DNA of 64,000 bases from Bacteroidales bacterium (GTDB taxonomy: Bacteria > Bacteroidota > Bacteroidia > Bacteroidales > UBA932): the NCBI GenBank assembly GCA_017469845.1, contig JAFUFP010000041.1, positions 1-64,000 of the forward strand. The letters are read 5' to 3'. This document shows, one piece after another, positions 35,340-45,131 of this stretch (the stretch's first letter is position 1; every line of letters begins with the position of its first letter). Under the pieces are notes generated by a model that saw only the letters and a program-made list of their open reading frames with translations, searched no databases and was not told the origin of the DNA. Both the position numbers and the translations under genes were made by a program.

Positions 35340-37070
35340 CTAGACGTTTTCAAACCATTCTTTATCAGTCAACATGATCTGGTTGATCCCCTTTCCTGGA
35401 GGAACCATAGGCATGACCATTCCGTTCTCTTCCACATGGACTTCAAGAATGAACGGGGAGTCGTCGGAAAGCATTTCGCTTACGGCATCCTCCAGATCTT
35501 TCCTGTTCTCGACGAAACGTGTCTTGATCCCATAAGCTTTCGCGATCAAAGAGAAGTCCGGGTTCACCATCCTTGTCTGTGAATATCTCTCCCCGAAGAA
35601 GAGTTCCTGCCACTGACGGACGTTGCCGAGCCAGTTGTTGTTCAGAAGGACAATCTTGACCCCTGTGCCCTCCTGCATGATGGTTCCGTATTCCTGGACT
35701 GTCATCTGAAGACCGCCGTCACCGACGAAAAGACAGACCTGACGGTCAGGAGCGGCAATTTTGGCTCCAATCGCAGCGGGTATGCCGAAGCCCATCGTTC
35801 CCAGTCCGCCTGACGAGATGAAACTTCTCTTTTGGGCGAATCTGGAATAGCGGGCTCCCATCATCTGGTTCTGTCCGACATCCGTCACAACGATGGCCTT
35901 ACCTCCGGAAACCCTTGATACGCAATCCACGACTTCACCCATCTTTATATGACCTTCTCCGGGAGCGACCTCAGGAGTGATCACCTTCACCTGTTCAACC
36001 TCCTGACAAGCGGCGAAGCTGTCCACCCATTCCGTGTGCTTACTCTCCTTCATCTTCGAGGTGATTGCGGAAAGGACCTGCTTCGCATCTCCCTTGATTC
36101 CGACTTCGACAGGTATTATCTTGCCGATTTCGGAAGGGTCTATGTCAATATGTATGACCTTGGCCTGTTTCGCATATGTCGACACTGTACCCGTCACCCT
36201 GTCGTCAAACCTCATCCCGACGGCGATCAGAACATCACATTCATTGGTCTTCACATTGGGAGCCACATTTCCGTGCATGCCGATCATTCCCATATACAGG
36301 GGGAAATCCGAGGGGAGCGCACTTAGGCCAAGAAGGGTCGCACCGGCAGGAATGTCCCCTTTCTTGAGGAATTCCATGAGCTCGGGCTCCGCATTGCTTA
36401 TCGTCACTCCCTGGCCGAACACGACGAAAGGCTTCTGTGCTTTGTCAATCAACTCAACAGCCTTCTCTATGGCCTGGTCAGAGGGCTTGGGTATATGGAC
36501 ATAACTCCTGATGAAAGTGCACTTCTTGTATTCAAATTCGACCGTCCCATTCTGAGCATCCTTCGTAAAATCCAGCACCACCGGACCGGGGCGTCCGGTT
36601 TTGGCGATGAAGAAAGCTCTTGAGACAGCCCAAGCGATGTCCTCCGCCCTTCTTATCTGGTAGTTCCACTTACAGATAGGACCGGTAAGACCTGTGACGT
36701 CCGCTTCCTGGAAAGCGTCTGTTCCAAGGGCCGCATTGGCGACTTGCCCGGTAATGACCACAACCGGGGTTGAGTCCGTCATCGCGTCAACCACGCCAGT
36801 AATCACATTGGTGGCACCGGGACCGGAAGTCACAATGACAACGCCCGGCTCACCTTTGACCCTGGCATACCCCTGAGCCGCATGGATCGCCCCCTGCTCA
36901 TGCCTTACAAGAACATGGCGGATCGGGGTTCCGCATGAGTAGAAACTGTCATATACGGGCATAATCTGTCCCCCGGGATACCCGAAAACGGTATTCACGC
37001 CTTCTGCTTCGAGGCTTCTCCAGAGTGCTTCAGACCCCGTAATGGCCTTTTTGTTATTATCAGTTCCCAT
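35340..37070 (-). CDS. ilvB: Acetolactate synthase large subunit
   Basis: Using the ATG at 37070 the protein has about 576 residues. Landmarks are VFGYPGGQIMPVYD with the thiamine-pyrophosphate glutamate region (RHEQGAIHAAQGYAR), VTSGPGATN, and the ThDP-binding VGDGGLQM-to-NNNWLGN motif. It makes acetolactate or acetohydroxybutyrate for all three branched-chain amino acids. The frame is open 11 codons further upstream, but the chosen start leaves a normal 29-base gap to ilvD. Confidence 0.95.
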   Translation of the reverse strand: MGTDNNKKAITGSEALWRSLEAEGVNTVFGYPGGQIMPVYDSFYSCGTPIRHVLVRHEQGAIHAAQGYARVKGEPGVVIVTSGPGATNVITGVVDAMTDSTPVVVITGQVANAALGTDAFQEADVTGLTGPICKWNYQIRRAEDIAWAVSRAFFIAKTGRPGPVVLDFTKDAQNGTVEFEYKKCTFIRSYVHIPKPSDQAIEKAVELIDKAQKPFVVFGQGVTISNAEPELMEFLKKGDIPAGATLLGLSALPSDFPLYMGMIGMHGNVAPNVKTNECDVLIAVGMRFDDRVTGTVSTYAKQAKVIHIDIDPSEIGKIIPVEVGIKGDAKQVLSAITSKMKESKHTEWVDSFAACQEVEQVKVITPEVAPGEGHIKMGEVVDCVSRVSGGKAIVVTDVGQNQMMGARYSRFAQKRSFISSGGLGTMGFGIPAAIGAKIAAPDRQVCLFVGDGGLQMTVQEYGTIMQEGTGVKIVLLNNNWLGNVRQWQELFFGERYSQTRMVNPDFSLIAKAYGIKTRFVENRKDLEDAVSEMLSDDSPFILEVHVEENGMVMPMVPPGKGINQIMLTDKEWFENV

Positions 37071-37099
37071 ATCTAATTGTTGTCCGTTTCTTTTCGAGA

Positions 37100-38932
37100 T
37101 CAATCTAAGATCCTGACCGCCCCCTTATCGGCGGAGCTGACCAATGAGGCATATGCCTTGAGGCTTTTTGACACTTCGCGGTTACGCCTGGGAGGAGTGA
37201 AGGCAAGTTTACCCCGCGAGAGTTCCTCCTGTCTCCTTTCCGCCAGCTGCTCCTCGGAAAGGGCTACGTTTATTGACCTTGCGGGAATATCTATCGAGAT
37301 CATGTCTCCGTCCCTCAGTAGTCCGATATTGCCGCCTGCCGCCGCTTCCGGGGAGATGTGGCCGATGCTGAGGCCTGACGTTCCGCCGCTGAACCTTCCG
37401 TCCGTTATGAGGGCGCATTCCTTGCCGAGATGCATGGACTTTATGTAGGACGTGGGATACAGCATCTCCTGCATTCCCGGGCCGCCTTTCGGGCCTTCGT
37501 GGGTGATCACGACAACGTCTCCGCTTTTGACCTTTCCGCCGAGAATTCCGTCACAGGCCTCCTCCTGGGAATCGAAGACCTTTGCCGGGCCGGTGAACTT
37601 CCAGATGGACTCGTCCACTCCCGCGGTCTTGATCACGCAGCCGTCAAGGGCGATATTTCCTTTGAGGACGGCAAGGCCCCCCTCTTTGGAATAAGCATGC
37701 TCGACATCCCTTATGCAACCGTTTTCACGATCAGTATCAAACGAAGGATAATACGTTTTCTGGGAACCCATCTGCGTAGAGAATCTGCAAGCCGGGGCGC
37801 TTGAATAAATAGCCATCGCTTCTTCGGTGACGCTTCCGCTGAGGATACAGTAGTATTTGATTTCTTCAGCGAGGGTCATGCCGTCCACTCTCTTCAAAGA
37901 GGAATCGACCAGACCGGCCTTCGCCAATTCGTACATGATGGCGACTACTCCGCCCGCACGGTTCACGTCTTGGACATGGTATTTGGCGGTATTGGGGGCC
38001 ACTTTGCAGATGCAGGGGACCTTCCTTGAAAGGGCGTCAATGTCGTCCATAGTGAAATCAACCCCGGCCTCATGCGCTATCGCCAGGAGATGGAGAACTG
38101 TATTCGTCGAACCGCCCATAGCTATATCGAGAGCCATGGCGTTGAGGAACGCCTGGCGGGTCGCTATTGAACGGGGAAGGACACTCTCGTCTCCGTTCCT
38201 ATAATATTTGTAAGCGTTTTCGACGATCAGGTGTGCGGCCTTCCGGAAAAGTTCCGTCCTGCCCACATGGGTCGCCACTACCGTTCCGTTGCCGGGAAGA
38301 GACATTCCGATAGCCTCGGTAAGGCAGTTCATGGAATTCGCGGTGAACATTCCGGAGCAACACCCGCAACCGGGACAAGCGCTGTTCTCTATTCTGGACA
38401 CGGCCTCATCATCGAGTGAAGGGTCGGCCGACTGGACCATGGCATCAATGAGATCAAGTTTCCTGTCCCCGAGTACCCCGGCTTCCATAGGGCCTCCCGA
38501 GACGAACACAGTCGGGATATTCAGCCTCATGGCGGCCATCATCATACCGGGAGTGATCTTGTCGCAGTTGCTGATGCAGACCATCGCGTCAGCCTTGTGG
38601 GCGTTCACCATATATTCGACGCTGTCGGCGATAACCTCCCTTGAAGGAAGGGAGTAAAGCATGCCGTCGTGACCCATCGCTATACCGTCGTCCACGGCGA
38701 TGGTGTTGAATTCCGCGGCATAACATCCAAGAGATTCTATCTCCGCCTTCACCATCTGACCGATTTCGTGCAGGTGGGTGTGGCCGGGCACGAACTGCGT
38801 GAAAGAATTTACTACGGCGATGACAGGCTTACCCATCTGTGAAGGCTTCATTCCCGTCGCGACCCACAGGGCTCTGGCTCCCGCCATCCGCCTTCCGTCC
38901 ATGGTGACCGCACTTCTGAGCTGATTCTTCAT
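37100..38932 (-). CDS. ilvD: Dihydroxy-acid dehydratase
   Basis: This 610-residue iron-sulfur enzyme carries [16 protein letters not shown], the cluster cysteines in [12 protein letters not shown] and [17 protein letters not shown], and [19 protein letters not shown]. It is the first structural gene of the operon. Its ATG lies 20 bases after the T tract of the attenuator terminator, so all ten genes are likely under that control. Confidence 0.95.
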   Translation of the reverse strand: MKNQLRSAVTMDGRRMAGARALWVATGMKPSQMGKPVIAVVNSFTQFVPGHTHLHEIGQMVKAEIESLGCYAAEFNTIAVDDGIAMGHDGMLYSLPSREVIADSVEYMVNAHKADAMVCISNCDKITPGMMMAAMRLNIPTVFVSGGPMEAGVLGDRKLDLIDAMVQSADPSLDDEAVSRIENSACPGCGCCSGMFTANSMNCLTEAIGMSLPGNGTVVATHVGRTELFRKAAHLIVENAYKYYRNGDESVLPRSIATRQAFLNAMALDIAMGGSTNTVLHLLAIAHEAGVDFTMDDIDALSRKVPCICKVAPNTAKYHVQDVNRAGGVVAIMYELAKAGLVDSSLKRVDGMTLAEEIKYYCILSGSVTEEAMAIYSSAPACRFSTQMGSQKTYYPSFDTDRENGCIRDVEHAYSKEGGLAVLKGNIALDGCVIKTAGVDESIWKFTGPAKVFDSQEEACDGILGGKVKSGDVVVITHEGPKGGPGMQEMLYPTSYIKSMHLGKECALITDGRFSGGTSGLSIGHISPEAAAGGNIGLLRDGDMISIDIPARSINVALSEEQLAERRQEELSRGKLAFTPPRRNREVSKSLKAYASLVSSADKGAVRILD

Positions 38933-38952
38933 GATCCTTTGTTTTGTCTTTC

Positions 38953-38984
38953 AAAAAACCCCTCCTCAGTTTTCTGAGAAGGGG
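38953..38984 (-). terminator. Attenuator terminator before ilvD
   Basis: On the minus strand CCCCTTCTCAG (38984-38974), loop AAAA and CTGAGGAGGGG (38969-38959) form an 11-bp stem with one G-U pair, followed by six T (38958-38953). It stands between the leader peptide and ilvD and would stop transcription unless the antiterminator forms. Confidence 0.9.
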
Positions 38985-39026
38985 CCGTATACTTTTGCTT
39001 TGGCATCAACACCTTCCCAGTCCGCG

Positions 39027-39080
39027 TCACGCAAGTACGAGGACAATAAGGGAAAGTACGAGAATGCTTGAGCTGAACAT
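39027..39080 (-). CDS. ilvL: ilv-leu leader peptide
   Basis: The 17-residue peptide MFSSSILVLSLIVLVLA has ten branched-chain residues (five Leu, three Val, two Ile) in its last twelve. It ends at a TGA just before the antiterminator segment. The name is used by analogy with enterobacterial ilvL; function as a sensor of charged tRNA for Leu, Val and Ile is inferred from codons and the surrounding pairing segments. Confidence 0.85.
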   Translation of the reverse strand: MFSSSILVLSLIVLVLA

Positions 39081-39322
39081 TTGCTTTTAATTTGTAACCG
39101 GGTGCGAAGATAAAAATCCGTTTTGCAAAAAACAAGATTTTTGGCAATTATTTTATTAGATATCAGCACCTACCATAGTTTATCTTTTCTTTCGGATAGT
39201 CCGAAAAAACTTGGTTTATCGACCAAACGATGGAAACAAATCGTTTTTAGACTTTCAATCTTTAAATAATTCGACCCGGATTTTTACGAATCGGAATAGA
39301 GAAATAATCTCATCGGGATGAC

Positions 39323-39368
39323 AAAAAAAGTTGGCCCCGTCACGACTTTGAGGTCCGACAAGGCCAAC
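39323..39368 (-). terminator. Terminator after the nitrilase-family gene
   Basis: On the minus strand GTTGGCC pairs with GGCCAAC, reinforced by an inner GTC/GAC, and seven T follow (39329-39323). It ends the mutS-GH97-amidase run just before the ilv promoter region. The stretch 39137-39322 holds nothing else recognisable. Confidence 0.8.
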
Positions 39369-39391
39369 AAGTGTCAATTGCAGTTTTCCTT

Positions 39392-40171
39392 TCAGAAGAC
39401 GTCTGCGTCCGAAAGTGCGGGGAAATTCTTCCTGAAAATCTCCAGAAGCCCCATTTCAAGTTCACAGACCACGACGTCTTCCTTGCCTTCTTCACACTCG
39501 GCAAGGCATTTTCCCATGGGGTCGAACATTCGGGAGTGGCCGCAATAATTGTTACCGGGGTCATTGCCGACGCGATTCACTCCGACCACGTAGCAGAGGT
39601 TCTCGATCGCCCTCGCCTTGAGCAGCGAATCCCAGGCGTCAATTCTCCTGACGGGCCAGCTTGCGACATACAGGATTAGGTCGTATTCGGGATTTCCGTC
39701 AACGATGCGGTTACGGCTGAAAACCGGAAAACGGAGGTCATAACATACCTGGAGGAGTATCTTCACTCCGCGGAACTCCACAACGACCCTTTTCTCTCCG
39801 GGGGTAAAGCGGAGGTGTTCCCCGCTGTAAGTGAAAAGGTGGTGTTTGTCGTAATATTCCACTTCGCCGTCGGGCTTGACGAAATAGAACCGGTTGCGGT
39901 ATTCCGGACCGTTCTCCGAAGGCAACTCCACCGCAACGCTGCCGGCGATGGCGCAATTCTTCTCCGCTGCTACCCTCTTAAGAAACTGAAGGCTTTCCGG
40001 AGGATTGACTTCCGCAACTCCCGCGGGTTCCGTAACGAAACCTGTGGAAAACATCTCGGGAAGCACGATGAGGTCTACGCCCTCCAACGGGGCGATGAGT
40101 TCACTTGCCCGTGAACGGTTCTTGGCAGGATCCGACCATACGGGATCCGTCTGGACTAAGGCTATTTTCAT
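39392..40171 (-). CDS. Nitrilase-superfamily amidase (omega-amidase/YafV-like)
   Basis: The 259-residue protein has the Glu-Lys-Cys triad of the nitrilase superfamily: Glu39 in VLPEMFSTGF, Lys109 in YYDKHHLF and Cys143 in LLQVCYDLRFP. The sequence around these residues is closest to YafV-type omega-amidases, which hydrolyse 2-oxoglutaramate and 2-oxosuccinamate. It is cytoplasmic. It follows GH97 by 24 bases. A different small amide substrate is possible. Confidence 0.85.
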   Translation of the reverse strand: MKIALVQTDPVWSDPAKNRSRASELIAPLEGVDLIVLPEMFSTGFVTEPAGVAEVNPPESLQFLKRVAAEKNCAIAGSVAVELPSENGPEYRNRFYFVKPDGEVEYYDKHHLFTYSGEHLRFTPGEKRVVVEFRGVKILLQVCYDLRFPVFSRNRIVDGNPEYDLILYVASWPVRRIDAWDSLLKARAIENLCYVVGVNRVGNDPGNNYCGHSRMFDPMGKCLAECEEGKEDVVVCELEMGLLEIFRKNFPALSDADVF

Positions 40172-40195
40172 GATGGGGAAATTTGTTTTGTCCGT

Positions 40196-42187
40196 TTACT
40201 GTTTCACTATCTTGGCTGCCCATCCGCCTCCCGGTGCCATATGGATGGTCACTTTCCCGTCGGAAGGCAGGGAAACCTGTTCTTTCACGAAGTCCCTCGC
40301 GGCCCTGTCGGCGTTGGGGCCGTCCCTGAAGACCACCATTTTCCAGGAACCGTTCCCGAGGAAAGACAAGTCGAGAGTCATTTCCCTTGCATTCCAATCC
40401 GTCATGGCACCGACGTACCAGGTGTTGCCTTTCCTTCTGGCCGTAACGGCATATTCAGCGATTTTGGCGTCAAGGGCGACGGACTCGTCCCAAGTGGTGG
40501 GAATTTCAGCGATGAACTCCGTGCATTCAGGTTCCGCCATGTAGTTGGACGGGGAGTCGCAGAGCATATTGAGAGGGGATTCGAAAATCACGTATTCGGC
40601 CAACTGGCGGCATCTTGTACCCTGGCTCATCGGTTCCGAATTCACCGGGCGGTAATTGCCCCTGTTGGCATTGCGCATCGCACCCTGGGTGTAGTCCATC
40701 GGTCCGGCTACCATCCTGGTGAAAGGAATGGTGAGGTCATACACGACCTGATCGACACCGGATTCCCATTTCATGTTCTCCAATCCGTGGACCCCTTCGA
40801 AGTTAACGACGTTGGGATAGGTCCTCTGAAGACCGGCCGGCTTGAACGCTCCGTGGAAGTCGCACATCATGTGATATTTGGCGGCAGTCTTTGCGGCATT
40901 GACGTAAAACTGGAGCATCTGCTGGTCATCGCGGTCCATGAAGTCGATCTTGAATCCCTTGATTCCCATTTTGGAATAATGGCTGCAGATTCCTTCCATA
41001 TCCCTGTTGAAGGCCCAGTATCCGGCCCAAAGGATCAGGCCGACGCCTTTCTTCTCGGCATAGGCCGAAAGTTCCTCCAGATTGATTTCCGGAACGACCT
41101 GCATCAGGTCAGCTTTCAGATTGACTGCCCAGCCTTCATCGAGAATGACGTACTCTATTCCGTGGCTCGACGCGAAGTCTATATAATACTTATAGGTCTC
41201 GTTGTTGATTCCGGCACGGAAATCCACTCCGTAGATATTCCAGTCATTCCACCAGTCCCAAGCGACCTTTCCGGGCTTCACCCATGAAAAATCCCCAGTT
41301 GACGGCGTAGCAAGACGCCATACCATATCGTTTACAGACAGCTGACGGTCCTCATCCGTTATTATGAGGGTTCTCCAGGGGAAAGATGTCACCCCGCTTG
41401 CCTTGGCGATATAATTCTCACGGGTCTGGACTTCACCCTGAAGCATATTGTGTCCTCCCTGCTTAACCTCCTTCGGATACGGGGCGAACACCCCCTTCAG
41501 GGCCGCATCGCCTTCACCGTACAGGTACATTCCGGGATAATCCAGAAGATCCGACTCGGTGATGCATATCTTCATTCCGGCCGGGGCTTCGACGGTAAGG
41601 GGAAGGAAAGCGAGCCGGTCCCTGTTCCAGCCGCTGACGGGAATATGGGCATAGGTATTCTCGAAAGAGGAGTAGAACTGCGTCTCCAGGGGAAGGGTCG
41701 TCTTGGAAACGTAAGGCACATACGCGTTCCAGTCCCCGCCGAAAGAAAAGTTGGCCGCTTCTTTCTCTACGGTATAATCCCCGTCAAGGCGTGAAACGAA
41801 CCTGTAGGCCACACCGTCGTCATACGCCCTGAAGATGACATCATACTGTTTGAAGGAAAGTTTCATTTCATTGAAATTGTCCCTCACCTCAGCCTTCTTG
41901 TAGATTACGGGGCGCAGAGTCTCGTCAACACTCCTGCGCTGTACTTTCTTCACCTTGTCCCCTCCTCCGAATTCAACGCCACCGGAGAGTTCCATTCCGA
42001 TGAGGGAAGGCCTCAAAAGCTCGATCCCGGAGCGGGACACCGAATATGTCAACGCTCCATCGTTGTTTACCTTCACGATGGTTTTCCCGTCAGGGGATTT
42101 CAGTTCGTAGGATGGGGTGGCCGAAAAGGCCATGACCGGAACGATGAGGGCGGCAAGAACCGCCGCAAGTTTTCCTGTAAAGTCCAT
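40196..42187 (-). CDS. Glycoside hydrolase family 97, retaining-type
   Basis: From the ATG at 42187 the 663-residue protein has a signal peptide, an N-terminal beta-sandwich (SPDGKTIVKV...), a (beta/alpha)8 barrel with WNDWNIYGVDF and ILDEGW, and a C-terminal beta domain. The segment GFKIDFMDRDDQQM contains the Asp expected as nucleophile in the retaining (alpha-galactosidase-like) subgroup, and DFHGAFKP has Gly where inverting SusB-type enzymes have a catalytic Glu. An alpha-galactosidase or related retaining activity is inferred. The upstream ATG ten codons earlier would spoil the signal peptide. Confidence 0.88.
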   Translation of the reverse strand: MDFTGKLAAVLAALIVPVMAFSATPSYELKSPDGKTIVKVNNDGALTYSVSRSGIELLRPSLIGMELSGGVEFGGGDKVKKVQRRSVDETLRPVIYKKAEVRDNFNEMKLSFKQYDVIFRAYDDGVAYRFVSRLDGDYTVEKEAANFSFGGDWNAYVPYVSKTTLPLETQFYSSFENTYAHIPVSGWNRDRLAFLPLTVEAPAGMKICITESDLLDYPGMYLYGEGDAALKGVFAPYPKEVKQGGHNMLQGEVQTRENYIAKASGVTSFPWRTLIITDEDRQLSVNDMVWRLATPSTGDFSWVKPGKVAWDWWNDWNIYGVDFRAGINNETYKYYIDFASSHGIEYVILDEGWAVNLKADLMQVVPEINLEELSAYAEKKGVGLILWAGYWAFNRDMEGICSHYSKMGIKGFKIDFMDRDDQQMLQFYVNAAKTAAKYHMMCDFHGAFKPAGLQRTYPNVVNFEGVHGLENMKWESGVDQVVYDLTIPFTRMVAGPMDYTQGAMRNANRGNYRPVNSEPMSQGTRCRQLAEYVIFESPLNMLCDSPSNYMAEPECTEFIAEIPTTWDESVALDAKIAEYAVTARRKGNTWYVGAMTDWNAREMTLDLSFLGNGSWKMVVFRDGPNADRAARDFVKEQVSLPSDGKVTIHMAPGGGWAAKIVKQ

Positions 42188-42219
42188 ATGCAGTGTATTT
42201 ATGTGGTTCACGTACAACG

Positions 42220-44883
42220 TCAGTTCAGACCCAACTCCTTCTTCATGTCACGAAGAAGGTCAAAAGCCTGAAGAGGAGTCATATTGTTGAGATCCGCCTT
42301 GTTGAGGGTATCCCTCAAGGAGGAAAGCGTCGGATCATCAAGTTGGAAGAGAGTGAGTTGGAGGGTGCCGTCGCTTTCGACCTTCCCCTCGGATGTGTAA
42401 TAAGGCTTTTTGATCTTTCCGAAGTCCGCCTTCTTAACCTTTCCGATACCCGCTTCCTGTCCCTTTTCAAGGGCGGAGAGCGTTTTCTCGGCGGATTCAA
42501 GAACTTCCTTCGGCATACCGGCCAGTCTGGCCACGTGTATTCCGAAACTGTGGGCCACCCCTCCGGGGGCGAGTTTCCTCAGGAAAATGACCTGCTTCCC
42601 CTTTTCCTTCACTTCTATATGGAAGTTCTTCACCCGGCCATAAATCCCCTCAAGGTCATTGAGTTCATGATAATGCGTGGCGAAGAGTGTCTTGGCACCC
42701 TGACCGTATTCATGGATATATTCGACAATAGCCCTGGCGATGGACATTCCGTCATAAGTCGAAGTACCTCGGCCGATCTCATCCAGAAGGACAAGAGACC
42801 TTTCGGAAAGGTTATGGAGGATCATGGACGTTTCGAGCATCTCCACCATGAAAGTGGATTCTCCGCGGGAAATGTTGTCCGAGGCCCCGACCCTTGTGAA
42901 GATCTTGTCGAAAAATCCCATCTTCACCTCCTTCGCCGGAACGAAAGAGCCGATCTGTGCCATCAGTACGATGAGGGCGGTCTGACGCAGAAGCGCTGAC
43001 TTTCCGGCCATGTTGGGACCGGTAAGGATTATTATCTGCTGGGTCTTGTTGTCAAGGAAGATGTCATTCGGAACATATTCCTCGCCGGGTTTCATCAGGG
43101 TCTCGATGACCGGATGACGTCCCTGCTTGATCTCCAGAGAAAGCGATGAATCGACCTGAGGACGGCAATAATTCCTCTCGGAAGCGATCTGCGCGAATCC
43201 GCACAGCACGTCCAGTCTGGAGATGATTCTGGCATTGAGTTGGATTACGGATATCTTCCGCTGGATCGCGGCGACAAGTTCCCCGTAAATCCGGGTCTCT
43301 ATGGCATATATCCTCTCTTCCGCCCCGAGAATCTGCTGCTCGTACTGTTTGAGTTCTTCGGTTATATACCTTTCGGCATTGACCAGGGTCTGCTTGCGGA
43401 TCCATTCCGGAAGAACCTTGTCCTTGTAGGTGTTGCGTACTTCTATATAGTAGCCGAAAACGTTGTTGTAGCCGATTTTGAGGGATGGGATTCCTGAACG
43501 TTCGCTTTCACGCTGCTGAAGGTCCTGCAGATAGTCCTTGCCTCCGGATGATATGCTCCGAAGATGATCAAGTTCCTCATCAACGCCACTGGCGATGACC
43601 GGCCCCTTTCCTATTGCGGCCGCGCAGTCGGGAGCAAGGGTTTTGCCTATCATTTGGAGAAGTTCGCCGCAATCGACGAGGTTAGAGACGAGTGATTCAA
43701 GATCGGCATTACCCTTTCCGGAGCAGACTTCCTTGATCGGTTCCAATCTTGAAAGACCCCTTCCGAGTTGGAGAATTTCACGGGGGACGATCTTTCCCGT
43801 CGCCGCCCTTGCGATTATCCTTTCGAGATCCCCTATATCCCCGATATTCCTCTGGACGGTATCCAGGTCTTCCGGCCTTTCGCTGAAGTGTCCCACAACC
43901 GAATAGCGGGAATTGAGTTCATCCGTATCGAGGACCGGCATCGCGAGCCAGGTTCTCAGAAGCCTGGCCCCCATCGGTGAAGAACACCGGTCAATGACAT
44001 CGACCAGGGGAACGCCCTCACCTCCGGCTGAACTCTGGAAGACTTCAAGATTCCTGATCGTGAACTTGTCCATCCATACGAACTTGCCTTCGTCTATCCT
44101 CGAGAGGGAACAGATGTTCCCCAGGTGCTCATGTTGCGTCTGCTCGAGATAGACAAGCAGCGCCCCGGCCGAAGACAATCCGAGCGGATATGAATCCACC
44201 GCATAGCCTTTCAAAGTATCCACTCCGAGCTGCTTTCTCAGCTTCTCCGCGGCGGCATCGTAAACGAATGCCCATTCGTCCACCGTCGAGATGTACCACG
44301 AGTCTCCGAACTGCTCCTGGACGAACTTTTTGTAGCTGCGGGGTACAACGACTTCCTTTGGAGCAAGTGAAGAAAGAAGAGTATTGATATAGTCCAGAGA
44401 GCCTTGGGCAATCTGGAAAGTACCCGTGGACACATCGAGGAAAGCAGCTCCGCACTTGTCCTTTTCGAACGAAAGCCCGGCCAGATAATTGTGCTCCTTC
44501 TGGGAAAGCATCTCATCACTGAAAGCGACTCCCGGAGTGACAAGTTCCGTGACACCTCTCTTCACGAGTTTTTTGCCGGATACAAGCTTAGGATCTTCCA
44601 ACTGATCACATACCGCAACCTTGTAACCCGCTCTGACAAGCTTCGGGAGGTACACATCAATGGCATGATGGGGGAAGCCCGCCATAGGAAGGTTTCCCTT
44701 GTCCCCGTTGGAACGCTTTGTCAGAACAATGCCCAGGACCTTGCTCGCAAGGACCGCGTCATCAGAATATGTTTCATAGAAATCGCCTACCCTGTAAAGG
44801 AGGACCGCCTCCGGATACAGAGCTTTTGTCGCGAAGAATTGCTTTATGAGTGGAGTATCCTCCGATGCTGTTGTTTTCGCCAT
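42220..44883 (-). CDS. mutS: DNA mismatch repair protein MutS
   Basis: From the ATG at 44883 the 887-residue protein starts with the mismatch-binding domain (LLYRVGDFYETYSDDA, containing the Phe-x-Glu intercalation motif as FYE), and has core and clamp domains and the C-terminal ATPase with TGPNMAGKSALLRQ, DEIGRGTSTYDGM and ATHYHEL. It recognises mispaired bases. Normal length and motifs suggest a functional gene. An ATG 37 codons upstream is shadow. Confidence 0.95.
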   Translation of the reverse strand: MAKTTASEDTPLIKQFFATKALYPEAVLLYRVGDFYETYSDDAVLASKVLGIVLTKRSNGDKGNLPMAGFPHHAIDVYLPKLVRAGYKVAVCDQLEDPKLVSGKKLVKRGVTELVTPGVAFSDEMLSQKEHNYLAGLSFEKDKCGAAFLDVSTGTFQIAQGSLDYINTLLSSLAPKEVVVPRSYKKFVQEQFGDSWYISTVDEWAFVYDAAAEKLRKQLGVDTLKGYAVDSYPLGLSSAGALLVYLEQTQHEHLGNICSLSRIDEGKFVWMDKFTIRNLEVFQSSAGGEGVPLVDVIDRCSSPMGARLLRTWLAMPVLDTDELNSRYSVVGHFSERPEDLDTVQRNIGDIGDLERIIARAATGKIVPREILQLGRGLSRLEPIKEVCSGKGNADLESLVSNLVDCGELLQMIGKTLAPDCAAAIGKGPVIASGVDEELDHLRSISSGGKDYLQDLQQRESERSGIPSLKIGYNNVFGYYIEVRNTYKDKVLPEWIRKQTLVNAERYITEELKQYEQQILGAEERIYAIETRIYGELVAAIQRKISVIQLNARIISRLDVLCGFAQIASERNYCRPQVDSSLSLEIKQGRHPVIETLMKPGEEYVPNDIFLDNKTQQIIILTGPNMAGKSALLRQTALIVLMAQIGSFVPAKEVKMGFFDKIFTRVGASDNISRGESTFMVEMLETSMILHNLSERSLVLLDEIGRGTSTYDGMSIARAIVEYIHEYGQGAKTLFATHYHELNDLEGIYGRVKNFHIEVKEKGKQVIFLRKLAPGGVAHSFGIHVARLAGMPKEVLESAEKTLSALEKGQEAGIGKVKKADFGKIKKPYYTSEGKVESDGTLQLTLFQLDDPTLSSLRDTLNKADLNNMTPLQAFDLLRDMKKELGLN

Positions 44884-45107
44884 ATCTCTTTCAACCTGGC
44901 AATATGCCGGCCATTCATTTGCCATAAGGCAAGTTTTCAAAGTTAGAAAAAAACCGGCGGATTTCACGAATAATTCGAATACCGGATTCAGCATTTCGGG
45001 GTTACGCGCCCGTGGCGTCCCCTTGTCAGAAAGGCTGTCAACCGTTTCCCGAAGAAACCGAAAACACAGGTGAGAACGATGACTGCATAAAAGTTTTGGA
45101 TTATTCT

Positions 45108-45115
45108 TACCTTTG
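45108..45115 (+). promoter_or_regulatory. -7 element for the glycosyltransferase/YfhO operon
   Basis: TACCTTTG at 45108-45115 matches TAnnTTTG. No clear TTTG is found 19 bases upstream. The start of transcription would be close to the ATG at 45132. Confidence 0.55.
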
Positions 45116-45131
45116 TAATTCCGACAATAAA

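Larger units (their letters stand above)
38953..39136 (-). promoter_or_regulatory. ilv-leu operon leader: promoter and branched-chain transcription attenuator
   Basis: A -7 element TATCTTCG (39112-39105) and a -33-like CTTG (39136-39133), 20 bases apart, precede the leader peptide (39080-39027). Three pairing segments follow classical attenuation. Segment 1, CTTTCCC (39056-39050, inside the leader codons for Leu-Ser), pairs with segment 2, CTGGGAAGGTG (39020-39010). Segment 2 can instead pair with segment 3, CCCCTTCTCAG (38984-38974), in 10 of 11 positions counting one G-U, which destroys the terminator. A ribosome stalled at Ile/Leu/Val codons would cover segment 1 and favour read-through. 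Confidence 0.8.

Noticed and set aside
38966..39169. 67-codon frame across the ilv leader region
   Set aside because: It overlaps the promoter, leader peptide and terminator in another frame; the 17-codon peptide has the meaningful composition and position.
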